NCBI GenBank assembly: GCA_920105625.2
Contig: OV050030.1
Location: 251,007,889-251,071,888, forward strand
DNA: 64,000 nt
Origin: Clusia tigrina
Taxonomy: Eukaryota; Arthropoda; Insecta; Diptera; Clusiidae
Direction: 5' to 3'
The notes under the pieces were generated by a model. It saw nothing but the letters and a program-made list of their open reading frames with translations, ran no database searches and had not been told where the DNA came from. The translations under genes and the position numbers were made by a program. Numbering within the stretch: the stretch's first letter is position 1; each line of letters opens with the position of its first letter. Below, one piece after another: positions 26,753-41,000 of the stretch.

Positions 26753-29700
26753 TAATCGAGCCTCTTGTCAATTTAAGTTATCGCTCAAAGCTATGCTACC
26801 CTTGATTCCCAAATCAAACACTGATAAAACTTCAAATGGCCCTAACTTCTATACGGTACGTCCTAAACCTATCAAAGTTTGCAACATACAAATGCTTGTA
26901 ACTTTTTACTGGAGTGTCATAAAACCTTGATATTTTGTAACAATAAAGTACTCGAGCCTTTTGTCAATTTAAGCTATCGCTCAAAGCTATGCTACCCTTG
27001 AGTCCCAAATCAAACACCGATAAAACTTCAAATGGCCCCAACTTCTATACGGTACATTCTACACCTATCAAAGTTTGCAACATACAAATGCTAGTAACTT
27101 TTTACTGGAGCGTCATAAAACCTTGAAATTTTGTAACAACAAAGTACTCGAGCCTATTGTCAATTTAAGCTATCGCTCAAAGCTATGCTACCCTTGAGTC
27201 TCAAATCAAACACTGATAAAACTTCAAATGGCCCTAACCTCTATACGGTACGTCCTACACCTATCAAAGTTTGCAACATACAAATGCTTGTAACTTTTTA
27301 CTGGAGCGCCATAAAACCTTGAAATTTTGTAACAATAAAGTACTCGAGCCTCTTGTCAATTTAAGTTATCGCTAAAAGCTATGCTACCCTTGAGTCCCAA
27401 ATCAAACACTGATAAAACTTCAAACGGCCCTAACTTCTATACGGTACGTCCTACACATATCAAAGTTTGCAACATACAAATGCTTGTAACTTTTTAGTGG
27501 AGCGTCATAGAACCTTGAAATTTTGTAACAATAAAGTACTTGAGCCTCTTGGCAATTTAAGTTATCGCTCAAAGCTATGCTACAATTGAGTCCCAAATCA
27601 AACACCGATAAAACTTCAAATGGCCCCAACTTCTACACGGTACGTCCTACACCTATCAAAGTTTGCAAGATACAAATGCTAGTAACTTTTTACTGGAGCG
27701 TCATAAAACCTTGAAATTTTGTAACAATAAAGTACTCTAGCCTATTGTCAATTTAAGCTATCGCTCAAAGCTATGGTACCCTTGAGTCCCAAATCAAACA
27801 CTGATAAAACTTCAAATGGCCCTAACTTCTATACGGTACGTCCTACACCTATCAAAGTTTGCAACATACAAATGCTTGTAACTTTTTACTGGAGTGTCAT
27901 AAAACCTTGATATTTTGTAACAATAAAGTACTCGAGCCTTTTGTCAATTTAAGCTACCGCTCAGAGCTATGCTACCCTTGAGTCCCAAATCAAACACTGA
28001 TAAAACTTCAAACGGCCCTAACTTCTATACGGTACGTCCTACACCTATCAAAGTTTGCAACATACAAATGCTTGTAACTTTTTACTGGACTGTCATAAAA
28101 CCTTGATATTTTGTAACAATAAAGTACTCGAGCCTTTTGTCAATTTAAGCTATCGCTAAAAGCTATGCTACCCTTGAGTCCCAAATCAAACACTGATAAA
28201 ACTTCAAACGGCCCTACCTTCTATACGGTACGTCCTACACCTATCAAAGTTTGAAACATACAAATGCTTGTAACTTTTTACTGGAGTGTCATAAAACCTA
28301 GAAATTTTGTAACAATAAAGTACTCGCGCCTCTTGTCAATTTAAGTTATCGCTCAAAGCTATGCTACCCTTGAGTCCCAAACCAAACACTGATAAAACTT
28401 CAAATGGCCCTAACTTCTATACGGTACGTCCTACACCTATCAAAGTTTGCAACGTACAAATGCTTGTAAATTGTTACTGGAGTGTCATAAAATCTTGATA
28501 TTTTGTAACAATAAAGTACTCGAGCCTTTTGTCAATTTAAGCTATCGCTCAAAGCTATGCTACCCTTGAGTCCCAAATCAAACACTGATAAAACTTCAAA
28601 TGGCCCTAACTTCTATACGGTACGGCCTACACCTATCAAAGTTTGAAACATATAAATGCTTGTAACTTTTTACTGGAGTGTCATAAAACCTTGAAATTTT
28701 GTAACAATAAAGTACTCGAGCCTCTTGTCAATTTAAGTTATCGCTCAAAGCTATGCTACCCTTGAGTCCCAAATCAAACACTGATAAAACTTCAAATGGC
28801 CCTAACTTCTATACGGTACGTCCTACACCTATCCAAGTTTGCAACATACAAATGCTTGTAACTTTTTACTGGAGCGTCATAAAACCTTGAAATTTTGTAA
28901 CAATAAAGTACTCGAACCCCTTGTCAAATTAAGCTATCGCTCAAAGCTATGCTACCCTTGAGTCCCAAATCACACAATGATAAAACTTCAAATAGCCCTA
29001 ACTTCTATACGGTACGTCCTACACCTATCTAAGTTTGTAACATATAAATGCTTGTAACTTTTTACTGGAGTGTCATAAAACCTTGAAATTTTGTAACAAT
29101 AAAGTACTCGAGCCTCTTGTCAATTTAAGTTATCGCTCAAAGCTATGCTACCCTTGAGTCCCAAATCAAACACTGATAAAACTTCAAATGGCCCTAACTT
29201 CTATACGGTACGTCCTACACCTATCAAAGTTTGCAACATACAAATGCTTAAAACTTTTTACTGGAGCGTCATAAAACCTTGAAATTTTGTAACAATAAAG
29301 TACTCGAACCCCTTGTCAAATTAAGCTATCGCTCAAAGCTATGATACCCTTGAGTCCCAAACCAAACACTGATAAAACTTCAAATGGCCCTAACTTCTAT
29401 ACGGTACGTCCTACACCTATCAAAGTTTGCAACGTACAAATGCTTGTAAATTGTTACTGGAGTGTCATAAAACCTTGATATTTTGTAACAATAAAGTACT
29501 CGAGCCTTTTGTCAATTTAAGCTATCGCTCAAAGCTATGCTACCCTTGAGTCCCAAATCAAACACTGATAAAACTTCAAATGGCCCTAACTTCTATACGG
29601 TACGGCCTACACCTATCAAAGTTTGTAACATATAAATGCCTCCAACTTTTTACTGTAGCGTCATATAACCTTGAAATTTTGTAACAATAAAGTACTCGAG

Positions 29701-31167
29701 CCTCTTGCCAATTTAAGCTATCGCTCAAAGCTATGCTTCCCTTGAGTCCCAAATTAAAAACTGACAAAACTTCAAATGGCCGTTACTTCTATACGGTCCG
29801 TCGTACACCTATCAAAGTTTACAACATACAAATGCTTGTAACTTTTTACTGGAGCGTCATAAAACCTTGAAACCTTGTAACAATAAAGTTCTCGAGCCTC
29901 TTGTCAATTTAAGTTATCTCTCAAAGCTATGCTACCCTTGAGTCCCAAATCAAACACTTATAAAACTTCAAATGGCCCTAACTTCTATACGGCACGTCCT
30001 ACACCTATCAAAATTTGCAACATACAAATGCTTGTAACTTTTTACTGGAGCGTCATAAATACTTGAAATTTTGTAACAATAAAGTACTCGAGCCTCTTGT
30101 CAATTTAAACTATCGGTCAAAGCTATGCTACCCTTGAGTCCCAAATCCAACACTGATAAAACTTCAAATGGCCCTAACTTCTATACGGTACGTCCTACAA
30201 TTATCAAAGTTTACAACATACAAATGCTTGCAACTTTTTACTGGAGCGTCATAAAAATATGAAATTTTGTAACAATAAAGTACTCGAGCCTCTTGTCAAT
30301 TTAAGCTATCGCTCAAAGCTATGCTAATCTTGAGTCCCAAATCAAACTCTGATAAAACTTCAAATGGCCCTAACTTCTTTACGGTACGTCCTACACCTAT
30401 CAAAGTTTGCAACATACAAATGCTTGTAACTTTTTACTGGAGCGTCATATAACCTTGAAATTTTGTAACAATAAAGTACTCGAGCCTCTTGCCAATTTAA
30501 GCTATCGCTCAAAGCTATGCTTCCCTTGAGTCCCAAATCAAAAACTGATAAAACTTCAAATGGCCCTAACTTCTATAAGGTACGTCCTACACCTCTCAAA
30601 GTTTGCAACATACAAATGCTTGTAACTTTTTACTGGAGCGTCATAAAACCTTGAAACCTTGTAACAATAAAGTACTCGAGCCCCTTGTCCATTTAAGCTA
30701 TCGCTCAAAGCTATGCTACCCCTGAGTCCCAAATCAAACACTGATAAAACTTCAAATGGCCCTAACTTCTATACGGTACGTCCTACACCTATCAAAGTTT
30801 GCAAGATACAAATGCCTCCAACTTTTTACTGGAGCGTCATAAAAACTTGACATTTTGTAACAATAAAGTACTCGAGCCTCTTGTCAATTTAAGCTATCGC
30901 TCAAAGCTATGCTACCCTTGAGTTCCAAATCAAACACTGATAAAACTTCAAATGGCCCTAACTTCTATACGGTACGTCCTATACCTATCAAAGTTTGCAA
31001 CATACAAATGCTTGCAACTTTTTACTGGAGCGTCATGAAACCTTGAAATTTTGTAACAATAAAGTACTCGAGCCTCTTGCCAATTTAAGCTATCGCTCAA
31101 AGCTATGCTACCCTTGAGTCCCAAATCAAACACTGAAAAAACTTCAAATGGCCCCAACTTCTATACG
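26753..31167. repeat. HOR unit of 26 monomers, second copy (one monomer shorter)
   Basis: Repeats the preceding 26-monomer unit. Up to about 30,600 the offset is 5,096 bp; beyond it the offset is 4,900 bp, so one monomer (the first copy's 25,530-25,725) is absent here. The two copies differ by only a few substitutions, for example ATGCTTATAAC against ATGCTTAAAAC near 29,245. Confidence 0.75.
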
Positions 31168-33127
31168 GCACGTTCTACACCTATCAAAGTTTGCAACATA
31201 CAAATGCTTGTAACTTTTTACTGGAGCGTCATATAACCTTGAAATTTTGTAACAATAAAGTACTCGAGCCTCTTGCCAATTTAAGCTATCGCTCAAAGCT
31301 ATGCTTCCCTTGAGTCCCAAATCAAAAACTGATAAAACTTCAAATGGCCCTAACTTCTATAAGGTACGTCCTACACCTCTCAAAGTTTGCAACATACAAA
31401 TGCTTGTAACTTTTTACTGGATCGTCATAAAACCTTGAAATTTTGTAACAATAAAGTACTCGAGCCTCTTGTCAGTTTAAGCTATTGCTCAAAGCTATGC
31501 TACCCTTGAGTCCCAAATCAAACACTGATAAAACTTCAAATGGCCCTAACTTCTATACGGTACGTCTTACACCTATCAAAGTTTGCAACATACAAATGCT
31601 TGTAACTTTTTACTGGAGCGTCATAAAACCTTGAAACCTCGTAACAATAAAGTACTCGAGCCCCTTGTCAATTTAAGCTATCGCTCAAAGCTATGCTACC
31701 CCTGAGTCCCAAATCAAACACTGATAAAACTTCAAATGGCCCTAACTTCTATACGGTACGTCCTACACCTATCAAAGTTTGCAACAGACAAATGCATGTA
31801 ACTTTTTACTGGAGTGTCATAAAACCTAGAAATTTGGTAACAATAAAGTACTCGCGCCTCTTGTCAATTTAAGTTATCGCTCAAAGCTATGCTACCCTTG
31901 AGTCTCAAACCAAACACTGATAAAACTTCAAATGGCCCTAACTTCTATACGGTACGTCCTACACCTATCAAAGTTTGCAACGTACAAATGCTTGTAAATT
32001 GTTACTGGAGTGTCATAAAACCTTGATATTTTGTAACAATAAAGTACTCGAGCCTTTTGTCAATTTAAGCTATCGCTCAAAGCTATGCTACCCTTGAGTC
32101 CCAAATCAAACACTGATAAAACTTCAAATGGCCCTAACTTCTATACGGTACGGCCTACACCTATCAAAGTTTGTAACATATAAATGCTTGTAACTTTTTA
32201 CTGGAGTGTCATAAAACCTTGAAATTTTGTAACAATAAAGTACTCGAGCCTCTTGTCAATTTAAGTTATCGCTCAAAGCTATGCTACCCTTGAGTCCCAA
32301 ATCAAACACTGATAAAACTTCAAATGGCCCTAACTTCTATACGGTACGTCCTACACCTATCAAAGTTTGCAACATACAAATGCTTGTAACTTTTTACTGG
32401 AGCGTCATAAAACCTTGAAATTTTGTAACAATAAAGTACTCGAACCCCTTGTCAAATTAAGCTATCGCTCAAAGCTATGCTACCCTTGAGTCCCAAACCA
32501 AACACTGATAAAACTTCAAATGGCCCTAACTTCTATACGGTACGTCCTACACCTATCAAAGTTTGCAACGTACAAATGCTTGTAAATTGTTACTGGAGTG
32601 TCATAAAACCTTGATATTTTGTAACAATAAAGTACTCGAGCCTTTTGTCAATTTAAGCTATCGCTCAAAGCTATGCTACCCTTGAGTCCCAAATCAAACA
32701 CTGATAAAACTTCAAATGGCCCTAACTTCTATACGGTACGGCCTACACCTATCAAAGTTTGTAACATATAAATGCCTCCAACTTTTTACTGTAGCGTCAT
32801 AAAACCTTGAAATTTTGTAACAATAAAGTACTCGAGCCTCTTGTCAATTTAAGCTATCGCTCAAAGCTATGCTACCCTTGAGTTCCAAATCAAACACTGA
32901 TAAAACTTCAAATGGCCCTAACTTCTATACGGTACGTCCTATACCTATCAAAGTTTGCAACATACAAATGCTTGCAACTTTTTAGTGGAGCGTCATGAAA
33001 CCTTGAAATTTTGTAACAATAAAGTACTCGAGCCTCTTGCCAATTTAAGCTATCGCTCAAAGCTATGCTACCCTTGAGTCCCAAATCAAACACTGAAAAA
33101 ACTTCAAATGGCCCCAACTTCTATACG
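31168..33127. repeat. 10-monomer HOR (1,960 bp), copy 1
   Basis: Near-identical to the following 1,960 bp. Shared markers include CTTGAAACCTCGTAAC, AACAGACAAATGCATG and AGAAATTTGGTAAC. Edges are approximate because the repeat phase is arbitrary. Confidence 0.75.
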
Positions 33128-35087
33128 GTACGTTCTACACCTATCAAAGTTTGCAACATACAAATGCTTGTAACTTTTTACTGGAGCGTCATATAACCTT
33201 GAAATTTTGTAACAATAAAGTACTCGAGCCTCTTGCCAATTTAAGCTATCGCTCAAAGCTATGCTTCCCTTGAGTCCCAAATCAAAAACTGATAAAACTT
33301 CAAATGGCCCTAACTTCTATAAGGTACGTCCTACACCTCTCAAAGTTTGCAACATACAAATGCTTGTAACTTTTTACTGGATCGTCATAAAACCTTGAAA
33401 TTTTGTAACAATAAAGTACTCGAGCCTCTTGTCAGTTTAAGCTATTGCTCAAAGCTATGCTACCCTTGAGTCCCAAATCAAACACTGATAAAACTTCAAA
33501 TGGCCCTAACTTCTATACGGTACGTCTTACACCTATCAAAGTTTGCAACATACAAATGCTTGTAACTTTTTACTGGAGCGTCATAAAACCTTGAAACCTC
33601 GTAACAATAAAGTACTCGAGCCCCTTGTCAATTTAAGCTATCGCTCAAAGCTATGCTACCCCTGAGTCCCAAATCAAACACTGATAAAACTTCAAATGGC
33701 CCTAACTTCTATACGGTACGTCCTACACCTATCAAAGTTTGCAACAGACAAATGCATGTAACTTTTTACTGGAGTGTCATAAAACCTAGAAATTTGGTAA
33801 CAATAAAGTACTCGCGCCTCTTGTCAATTTAAGTTATCGCTCAAAGCTATGCTACCCTTGAGTCTCAAACCAAACACTGATAAAACTTCAAATGGCCCTA
33901 ACTTCTATACGGTACGTCCTACACCTATCAAAGTTTGCAACGTACAAATGCTTGTAAATTGTTACTGGAGTGTCATAAAACCTTGATATTTTGTAACAAT
34001 AAAGTACTCGAGCCTTTTGTCAATTTAAGCTATCGCTCAAAGCTATGCTACCCTTGAGTCCCAAATCAAACACTGATAAAACTTCAAATGGCCCTAACTT
34101 CTATACGGTACGGCCTACACCTATCAAAGTTTGTAACATATAAATGCTTGTAACTTTTTACTGGAGTGTCATAAAACCTTGAAATTTTGTAACAATAAAG
34201 TACTCGAGCCTCTTGTCAATTTAAGTTATCGCTCAAAGCTATGCTACCCTTGAGTCCCAAATCAAACACTGATAAAACTTCAAATGGCCCTAACTTCTAT
34301 ACGGTACGTCCTACACCTATCAAAGTTTGCAACATACAAATGCTTGTAACTTTTTACTGGAGCGTCATAAAACCTTGAAATTTTGTAACAATAAAGTACT
34401 CGAACCCCTTGTCAAATTAAGCTATCGCTCAAAGCTATGCTACCCTTGAGTCCCAAACCAAACACTGATAAAACTTCAAATGGCCCTAACTTCTATACGG
34501 TACGTCCTACACCTATCAAAGTTTGCAACGTACAAATGCTTGTAAATTGTTACTGGAGTGTCATAAAACCTTGATATTTTGTAACAATAAAGTACTCGAG
34601 CCTTTTGTCAATTTAAGCTATCGCTCAAAGCTATGCTACCCTTGAGTCCCAAATCAAACACTGATAAAACTTCAAATGGCCCTAACTTCTATACGGTACG
34701 GCCTACACCTATCAAAGTTTGTAACATATAAATGCCTCCAACTTTTTACTGTAGCGTCATAAAACCTTGAAATTTTGTAACAATAAAGTACTCGAGCCTC
34801 TTGTCAATTTAAGCTATCGCTCAAAGCTATGCTACCCTTGAGTTCCAAATCAAACACTGATAAAACTTCAAATGGCCCTAACTTCTATACGGTACGTCCT
34901 ATACCTATCAAAGTTTGCAACATACAAATGCTTGCAACTTTTTAGTGGAGCGTCATGAAACCTTGAAATTTTGTAACAATAAAGTACTCGAGCCTCTTGC
35001 CAATTTAAGCTATCGCTCAAAGCTATGCTACCCTTGAGTCCCAAATCAAACACTGAAAAAACTTCAAATGGCCCCAACTTCTATACG
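33128..35087. repeat. 10-monomer HOR (1,960 bp), copy 2
   Basis: Tandem copy of the preceding unit with almost no differences, pointing to a recent duplication. Similarity at the 1,960-bp offset weakens beyond about 35,300, where CACCTATCAAAG replaces CACCTCTCAAAG. Confidence 0.75.
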
Positions 35088-38000
35088 GTACGTTCTACAC
35101 CTATCAAAGTTTGCAACATACAAATGCTTGTAACTTTTTACTGGAGCGTCATATAACCTTGAAATTTTGTAACAATAAAGTACTCGAGCCTCTTGCCAAT
35201 TTAAGCTATCGCTCAAAGCTATGCTTCCCTTGAGTCCCAAATCAAAAACTGATAAAACTTCAAATGGCCCTAACTTCTATAAGGTACGTCCTACACCTAT
35301 CAAAGTTTGCAACATACAAATGCTTGTAACTTTTTACTGGATCGTCATAAAACCTTGAAATTTTGTAACAATAAAGTACTCGAGCCTCTTGTCAGTTTAA
35401 GCTATTGCTCAAAGCTATGCTACCCTTGAGTCCCAAATCAAACACTGATAAAACTTCAAATGGCCCTAACTTCTATACGGTACGTCCTACACCTATCAAA
35501 GTTTGCAACATACAAATGCTTGTAACTTTTTACTGGAGCGTCATAAAACCTTGAAACCTTGTAACAATAAAGTACTCGAGCCCCTTGTCAATTTAAGCTA
35601 TCGCTCAAAGCTATGCTACCCTTGACTCCCAAATCAAACACTGATAAAACTTCAAAAGGCCCTAACTTCTATACGGTACGTCCTACACCTATCAAAGTTT
35701 GCAACATACAAATGCATGTAACTTTTTAGTGGAGCGTCATAAAACCTTGAAATTTTGTAACAATAAAGTTCTCGAGCCTCTTGTCAATTTAAGTTATCTC
35801 TCAAAGCTATGCTACCCTTGAGTCCCAAATCAAACACTTATAAAACTTCAAATGGCCCTAACTTCTATACGGCACGTCCTACACCTATCAAAATTTGCAA
35901 CATACAAATGCTTGTAACTTTTTACTGGAGCGTCATATAACCTTGAAATTTTCTAACAATAAAGTACTCGAGCCTCTTGCCAATTTAAGCTATCGGTCAA
36001 AGCTATGCTACCCTTGAGTCCCAAATCCAACACTGATAAAACTTCAAATGGCCCTAACTTCTATACGGTACGTCCTACAATTATCAAAGTTTACAACATA
36101 CAAATGCTTGCAACTTTTTACTGGAGCGTCATAAAAATATGAAATTTTGTAACAATAAAGTACTCGAGCCTCTTGTCAATTTAAGCTATCGCTCAAAGCT
36201 ATGCTAATCTTGAGTCCCAAATCAAACTCTGATAAAACTTCAAATGGCCCTAAATTCTTTACGGTACGTCCTACACCTATCAAAGTTTGCAACATACAAA
36301 TGCTTGTAACTTTTTACTGGAGCGTCATATAACCTTGAAATTTTGTAACAATAAAGTACTCGAGCCTCTTGCCAATTTAAGCTATCGCTCAAAGCTATGC
36401 TTCCCTTGAGTCCCAAATCAAACACTGATAAAACTTCAAATGGCCCTAACTTCTATACGGTACGTCCTACACCTATCAAAGTTTGCAACATACAAATGCT
36501 TGTAACTTTTTACTGGAGCGTCATAAAACCTTGAAACCTTGTAACAATAAAGTACTCGAGCCCCTTGTCAATTTAAGCTATCGCTCAAAGCTATGCTACC
36601 CCTGAGTCCCAAATCAAACACTGATAAAACTTCAAATGGCCCTAACTTCTATACGGTACGTCCTACACCTATCAAAGTTTGCAACAGACAAATGCATGTA
36701 ACTTTTTACTGGAGTGTCATAAAACCTAGAAATTTGGTAACAATAAAGTACTCGCGCCTCTTGTCAATTTAAGTTATCGCTCAAAGCTATGCTACCCTTG
36801 AGTCCCAAACCAAACACTGATAAAACTTCAAATGGCCCTAACTTCTATACGGTACGTCCTACACCTATCAAAGTTTGCAACGTACAAATGCTTGTAAATT
36901 GTTACTGGAGTGTCATAAAATCTTGATATTTTGTAACAATAAAGTACTCGAGCCTTTTGTCAATTTAAGCTATCGCTCAAAGCTATTCTACCCTTGAGTC
37001 CCAAATCAAACACTGATAAAACTTCAAATGGCCCTAACTTCTATACGGTACGGCCTACACCTATCAAAGTTTGTAACATATAAATGCTTGTAACTTTTTA
37101 CTGGAGTGTCATAAAACCTTGAAATTTTGTAACAATAAAGTACTCGAGCCTCTTGTCAATTTAAGTTATCGCTCAAAGCTATGCTACCCTTGAGTCCCAA
37201 ATCAAACACTGATAAAACTTCAAATGGCCCTAACTTCTATACGGTACGTCCTACACCTATCAAAGTTTGCAACATACAAATGCTTGTAACTTTTTACTGG
37301 AGCGTCATAAAACCTTGAAATTTTGTAACAATAAAGTACTCGAACCCCTTGTCAAATTAAGCTATCGCTCAAAGCTATGCTACCCTTGAGTCCCAAATCA
37401 AACAATGATAAAACTTCAAATGGCCCTAACTTCTATACGGTACGGCCTACACCTATCAAAGTTTGTAACATATAAATGCCTCCAACTTTTTACTGTAGCG
37501 TCATAAAACCTTGAAATTTTGTAACAATAAAGTACTCGAGCCTCTTGTCAATTTAAGCTATCGCTCAAAGCTATGCTACCCTTGAGTTCCAAATCAAACA
37601 CTGATAAAACTTCAAATGGCCCTAACTTCTATACGGTACGTCCTATACCTATCAAAGTTTGCAACATACAAATGCTTGCAACTTTTTAGTGGAGCGTCAT
37701 GAAACCTTGAAATTTTGTAACAATAAAGTACTCGAGCCTCTTGCCAATTTAAGCTATCGCTCAAAGCTATGCTACCCTTGAGTCCCAAATCAAACACTGA
37801 AAAAACTTCAAATGGCCCCAACTTCTATACGGTACGTTCTACACCTATCAAAGTTTGCAACATACAAATGCTTGTAACTTTTTACTGGAGCGTCATATAA
37901 CCTTGAAATTTTGTAACAATAAAGTACTCGAGCCTCTTGCCAATTTAAGCTATCGCTCAAAGCTATGCTTCCCTTGAGTCCCAAATCAAAAACTGATAAA

Positions 38001-41000
38001 ACTTCAAATGGCCCTAACTTCTATAAGGTACGTCCTACACCTATCAAAGTTTGCAACATACAAATGCTTGTAACTTTTTACTGGATCGTCATAAAACCTT
38101 GAAATTTTGTAACAATAAAGTACTCGAGCCTCTTGTCAGTTTAAGCTATTGCTCAAAGCTATGCTACCCTTGAGTCCCAAATCAAACACTGATAAAACTT
38201 CAAATGGCCCTAACTTCTATACGGTACGTCCTACACCTATCAAAGTTTGCAACATACAAATGCTTGTAACTTTTTACTGGAGCGTCATAAAACCTTGAAA
38301 CCTTGTAACAATAAAGTACTCGAGCCCCTTGTCAATTTAAGCTATCGCTCAAAGCTATGCTACCCTTGAGTCCCAAATCAAACACTGATAAAACTTCAAA
38401 TGGCCCTAACTTCTATACGGTACGTCCTACACCTATCAAAGTTTGCAACATACAAATGCATGTAACTTTTTAGTGGAGCGTCATAAAACCTTGAAATTTT
38501 GTAACAATAAAGTTCTCGAGCCTCTTGTCAATTTAAGTTATCTCTCAAAGCTATGCTACCCTTGAGTCCCAAATCAAACACTTATAAAACTTCAAATGGC
38601 CCTAACTTCTATACGGCACGTCCTACACCTATCAAAATTTGCAACATACAAATGCTTGTAACTTTTTACTGGAGCGTCATATAACCTTGAAATTTTGTAA
38701 CAATAAAGTACTCGAGCCTCTTGCCAATTTAAGCTATCGGTCAAAGCTATGCTACCCTTGAGTCCCAAATCCAACACTGATAAAACTTCAAATGGCCCTA
38801 ACTTCTATACGGTACGTCCTACAATTATCAAAGTTTACAACATACAAATGCTTGCAACTTTTTACTGGAGCGTCATAAAAATATGAAATTTTGTAACAAT
38901 AAAGTACTCGAGCCTCTTGTCAATTTAAGCTATCGCTCAAAGCTATGCTAATCTTGAGTCCCAAATCAAACTCTGATAAAACTTCAAATGGCCCTAACTT
39001 CTTTACGGTACGTCCTACACCTATCAAAGTTTGCAACATACAAATGCTTGTAACTTTTTACTGGAGCGTCATATAACCTTGAAATTTTGTAACAATAAAG
39101 TACTCGAGCCTCTTGCCAATTTAAGCTATCGCTCAAAGCTATGCTTCCCTTGAGTCCCAAATCAAAAACTGATAAAACTTCAAATGGCCCTAACTTCTAT
39201 AAGGTACGTCCTGCACCTCTCAAAGTTTGCAACATACAAATGCTTGTAACTTTTTACTGGATCGTCATAAAACCTTGAAATTTTGTAACAATAAAGTACT
39301 CGAGCCTCTTGTCAGTTTAAGCTATTGCTCAAAGCTATGCTACCCTTGAGTCCCAAATCAAACACTGATAAAACTTTAAATGGCCCTAACTTCTATACGG
39401 TACGTCCTACACCTATCAAAGTTTGCAACATACAAATGCTTGTAACTTTTTACTGGAGCGTCATAAAACCTTGAAACCTTGTAACAATAAAGTACTCGAG
39501 CCCCTTGTCAATTTTAGCTATCGCTCAAAGCTATGCTACCCCTGAGTCCCAAATCAAACACTGATAAAACTTCAAATGGCCCTAAGTTCTATACGGTACG
39601 TCCTACACCTATCAAAGTTTGCAACAGAGAAATGCATGTAACTTTTTACTGGAGTGTCATAAAACCTAGAAATTTGGTAACAATAAAGTACTCGCGCCTC
39701 TTGTCAATTTAAGTTATCGCTCAAAGCTATGCTACCCTTGAGTCCCAAACCAAACACTGATAAAACTTCAAATGGCCCTAACTTCTATACGGTACGTCCT
39801 ACACCTATCAAAGTTTGCAACGTACAAATGCTTGTAAATTGTTACTGGAGTGTCATAAAACCTTGATATTTTGTAACAATAAAGTACTCGAGCCTTTTGT
39901 CAATTTAAGCTATCGCTCAAAGCTATTCTACCCTTGAGTCCCAAATCAAACACTGATAAAACTTCAAATGGCCCTAACTTCTATACGGTACGGCCTACAC
40001 CTATCAAAGTTTGTAACATATAAATGCTTGTAACTTTTTACTGGAGTGTCATAAAACCTTGAAATTTTGTAACAATAAAGTACTCGAGCCTCTTGTCAAT
40101 TTAAGTTATCGCTCAAAGCTATGCTACCCTTGAGTCCCAAATCAAACACTGATAAAACTTCAAATGGCCCTAACTTCTATACGGTACGTCCTACACCTAT
40201 CAAAGTTTGCAACATACAAATGCTTGTAACTTTTTACTGGAGCGTCATAAAACCTTGAAATTTTGTAACAATAAAGTACTCGAACCCCTTGTCAAATTAA
40301 GCTATCGCTCAAAGCTATGCTACCCTTGAGTCCCAAATCAAACAATGATAAAACTTCAAATAGCCCTAACTTCTATACGGTACGTCCTACACCTATCTAA
40401 GTTTGCAACATACAAATGCTTGTAACTTTTTACTGGAGCGTCATAAAACCTTGAAATTTTGTAACAATAAAGTAATCGAGCCTCTTGTCAATTTAAGTTA
40501 TCGCTCAAGGCTATGCTACCCTTGAGTCCCAAATCAAACACTGATAAAACTTCAAATGGCCCTAACTTCTATACAGTACGTCCTACACCTATCAAAGTTT
40601 GCAAGATACAAATGCCTCCAACTTTTTACTGTAGCGTCATAAAACCTTGAAATTTTGTAACAATAAAGTACTCGAGCCTCTTGTCAATTTAAGCTATCGC
40701 TCAAAGCTATGCTACCCTTGAGTTCCAAATCAAACACTGATAAAACTTCAAATGGCCCTAACTTCTATACGGTACGTCCTATACCTATCAAAGTTTGCAA
40801 CATACAAATGCTTGCAACTTTTTAGTGGAGCGTCATGAAACCTTGAAATTTTGTAACAATAAAGTACTCGAGCCTCTTGCCAATTTAAGCTATCGCTCAA
40901 AGCTATGCTACCCTTGAGTCCCAAATCAAACACTGAAAAAACTTCAAATGGCCCCAACTTCTATACGGTACGTTCTACACCTATCAAAGTTTGCAACATA

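Noticed and set aside
14854..41000. Recurring minus-strand open frames of 61-69 codons with similar translations (for example near 14,854, 20,168, 26,048, 32,908 and 40,748)
   Set aside because: They follow the satellite. With a 196-bp period (3 x 65 + 1) the frame shifts in each monomer, so any stop-poor frame is open for about one monomer. The copies vary freely, lack domain similarity, and their ends move with single substitutions.
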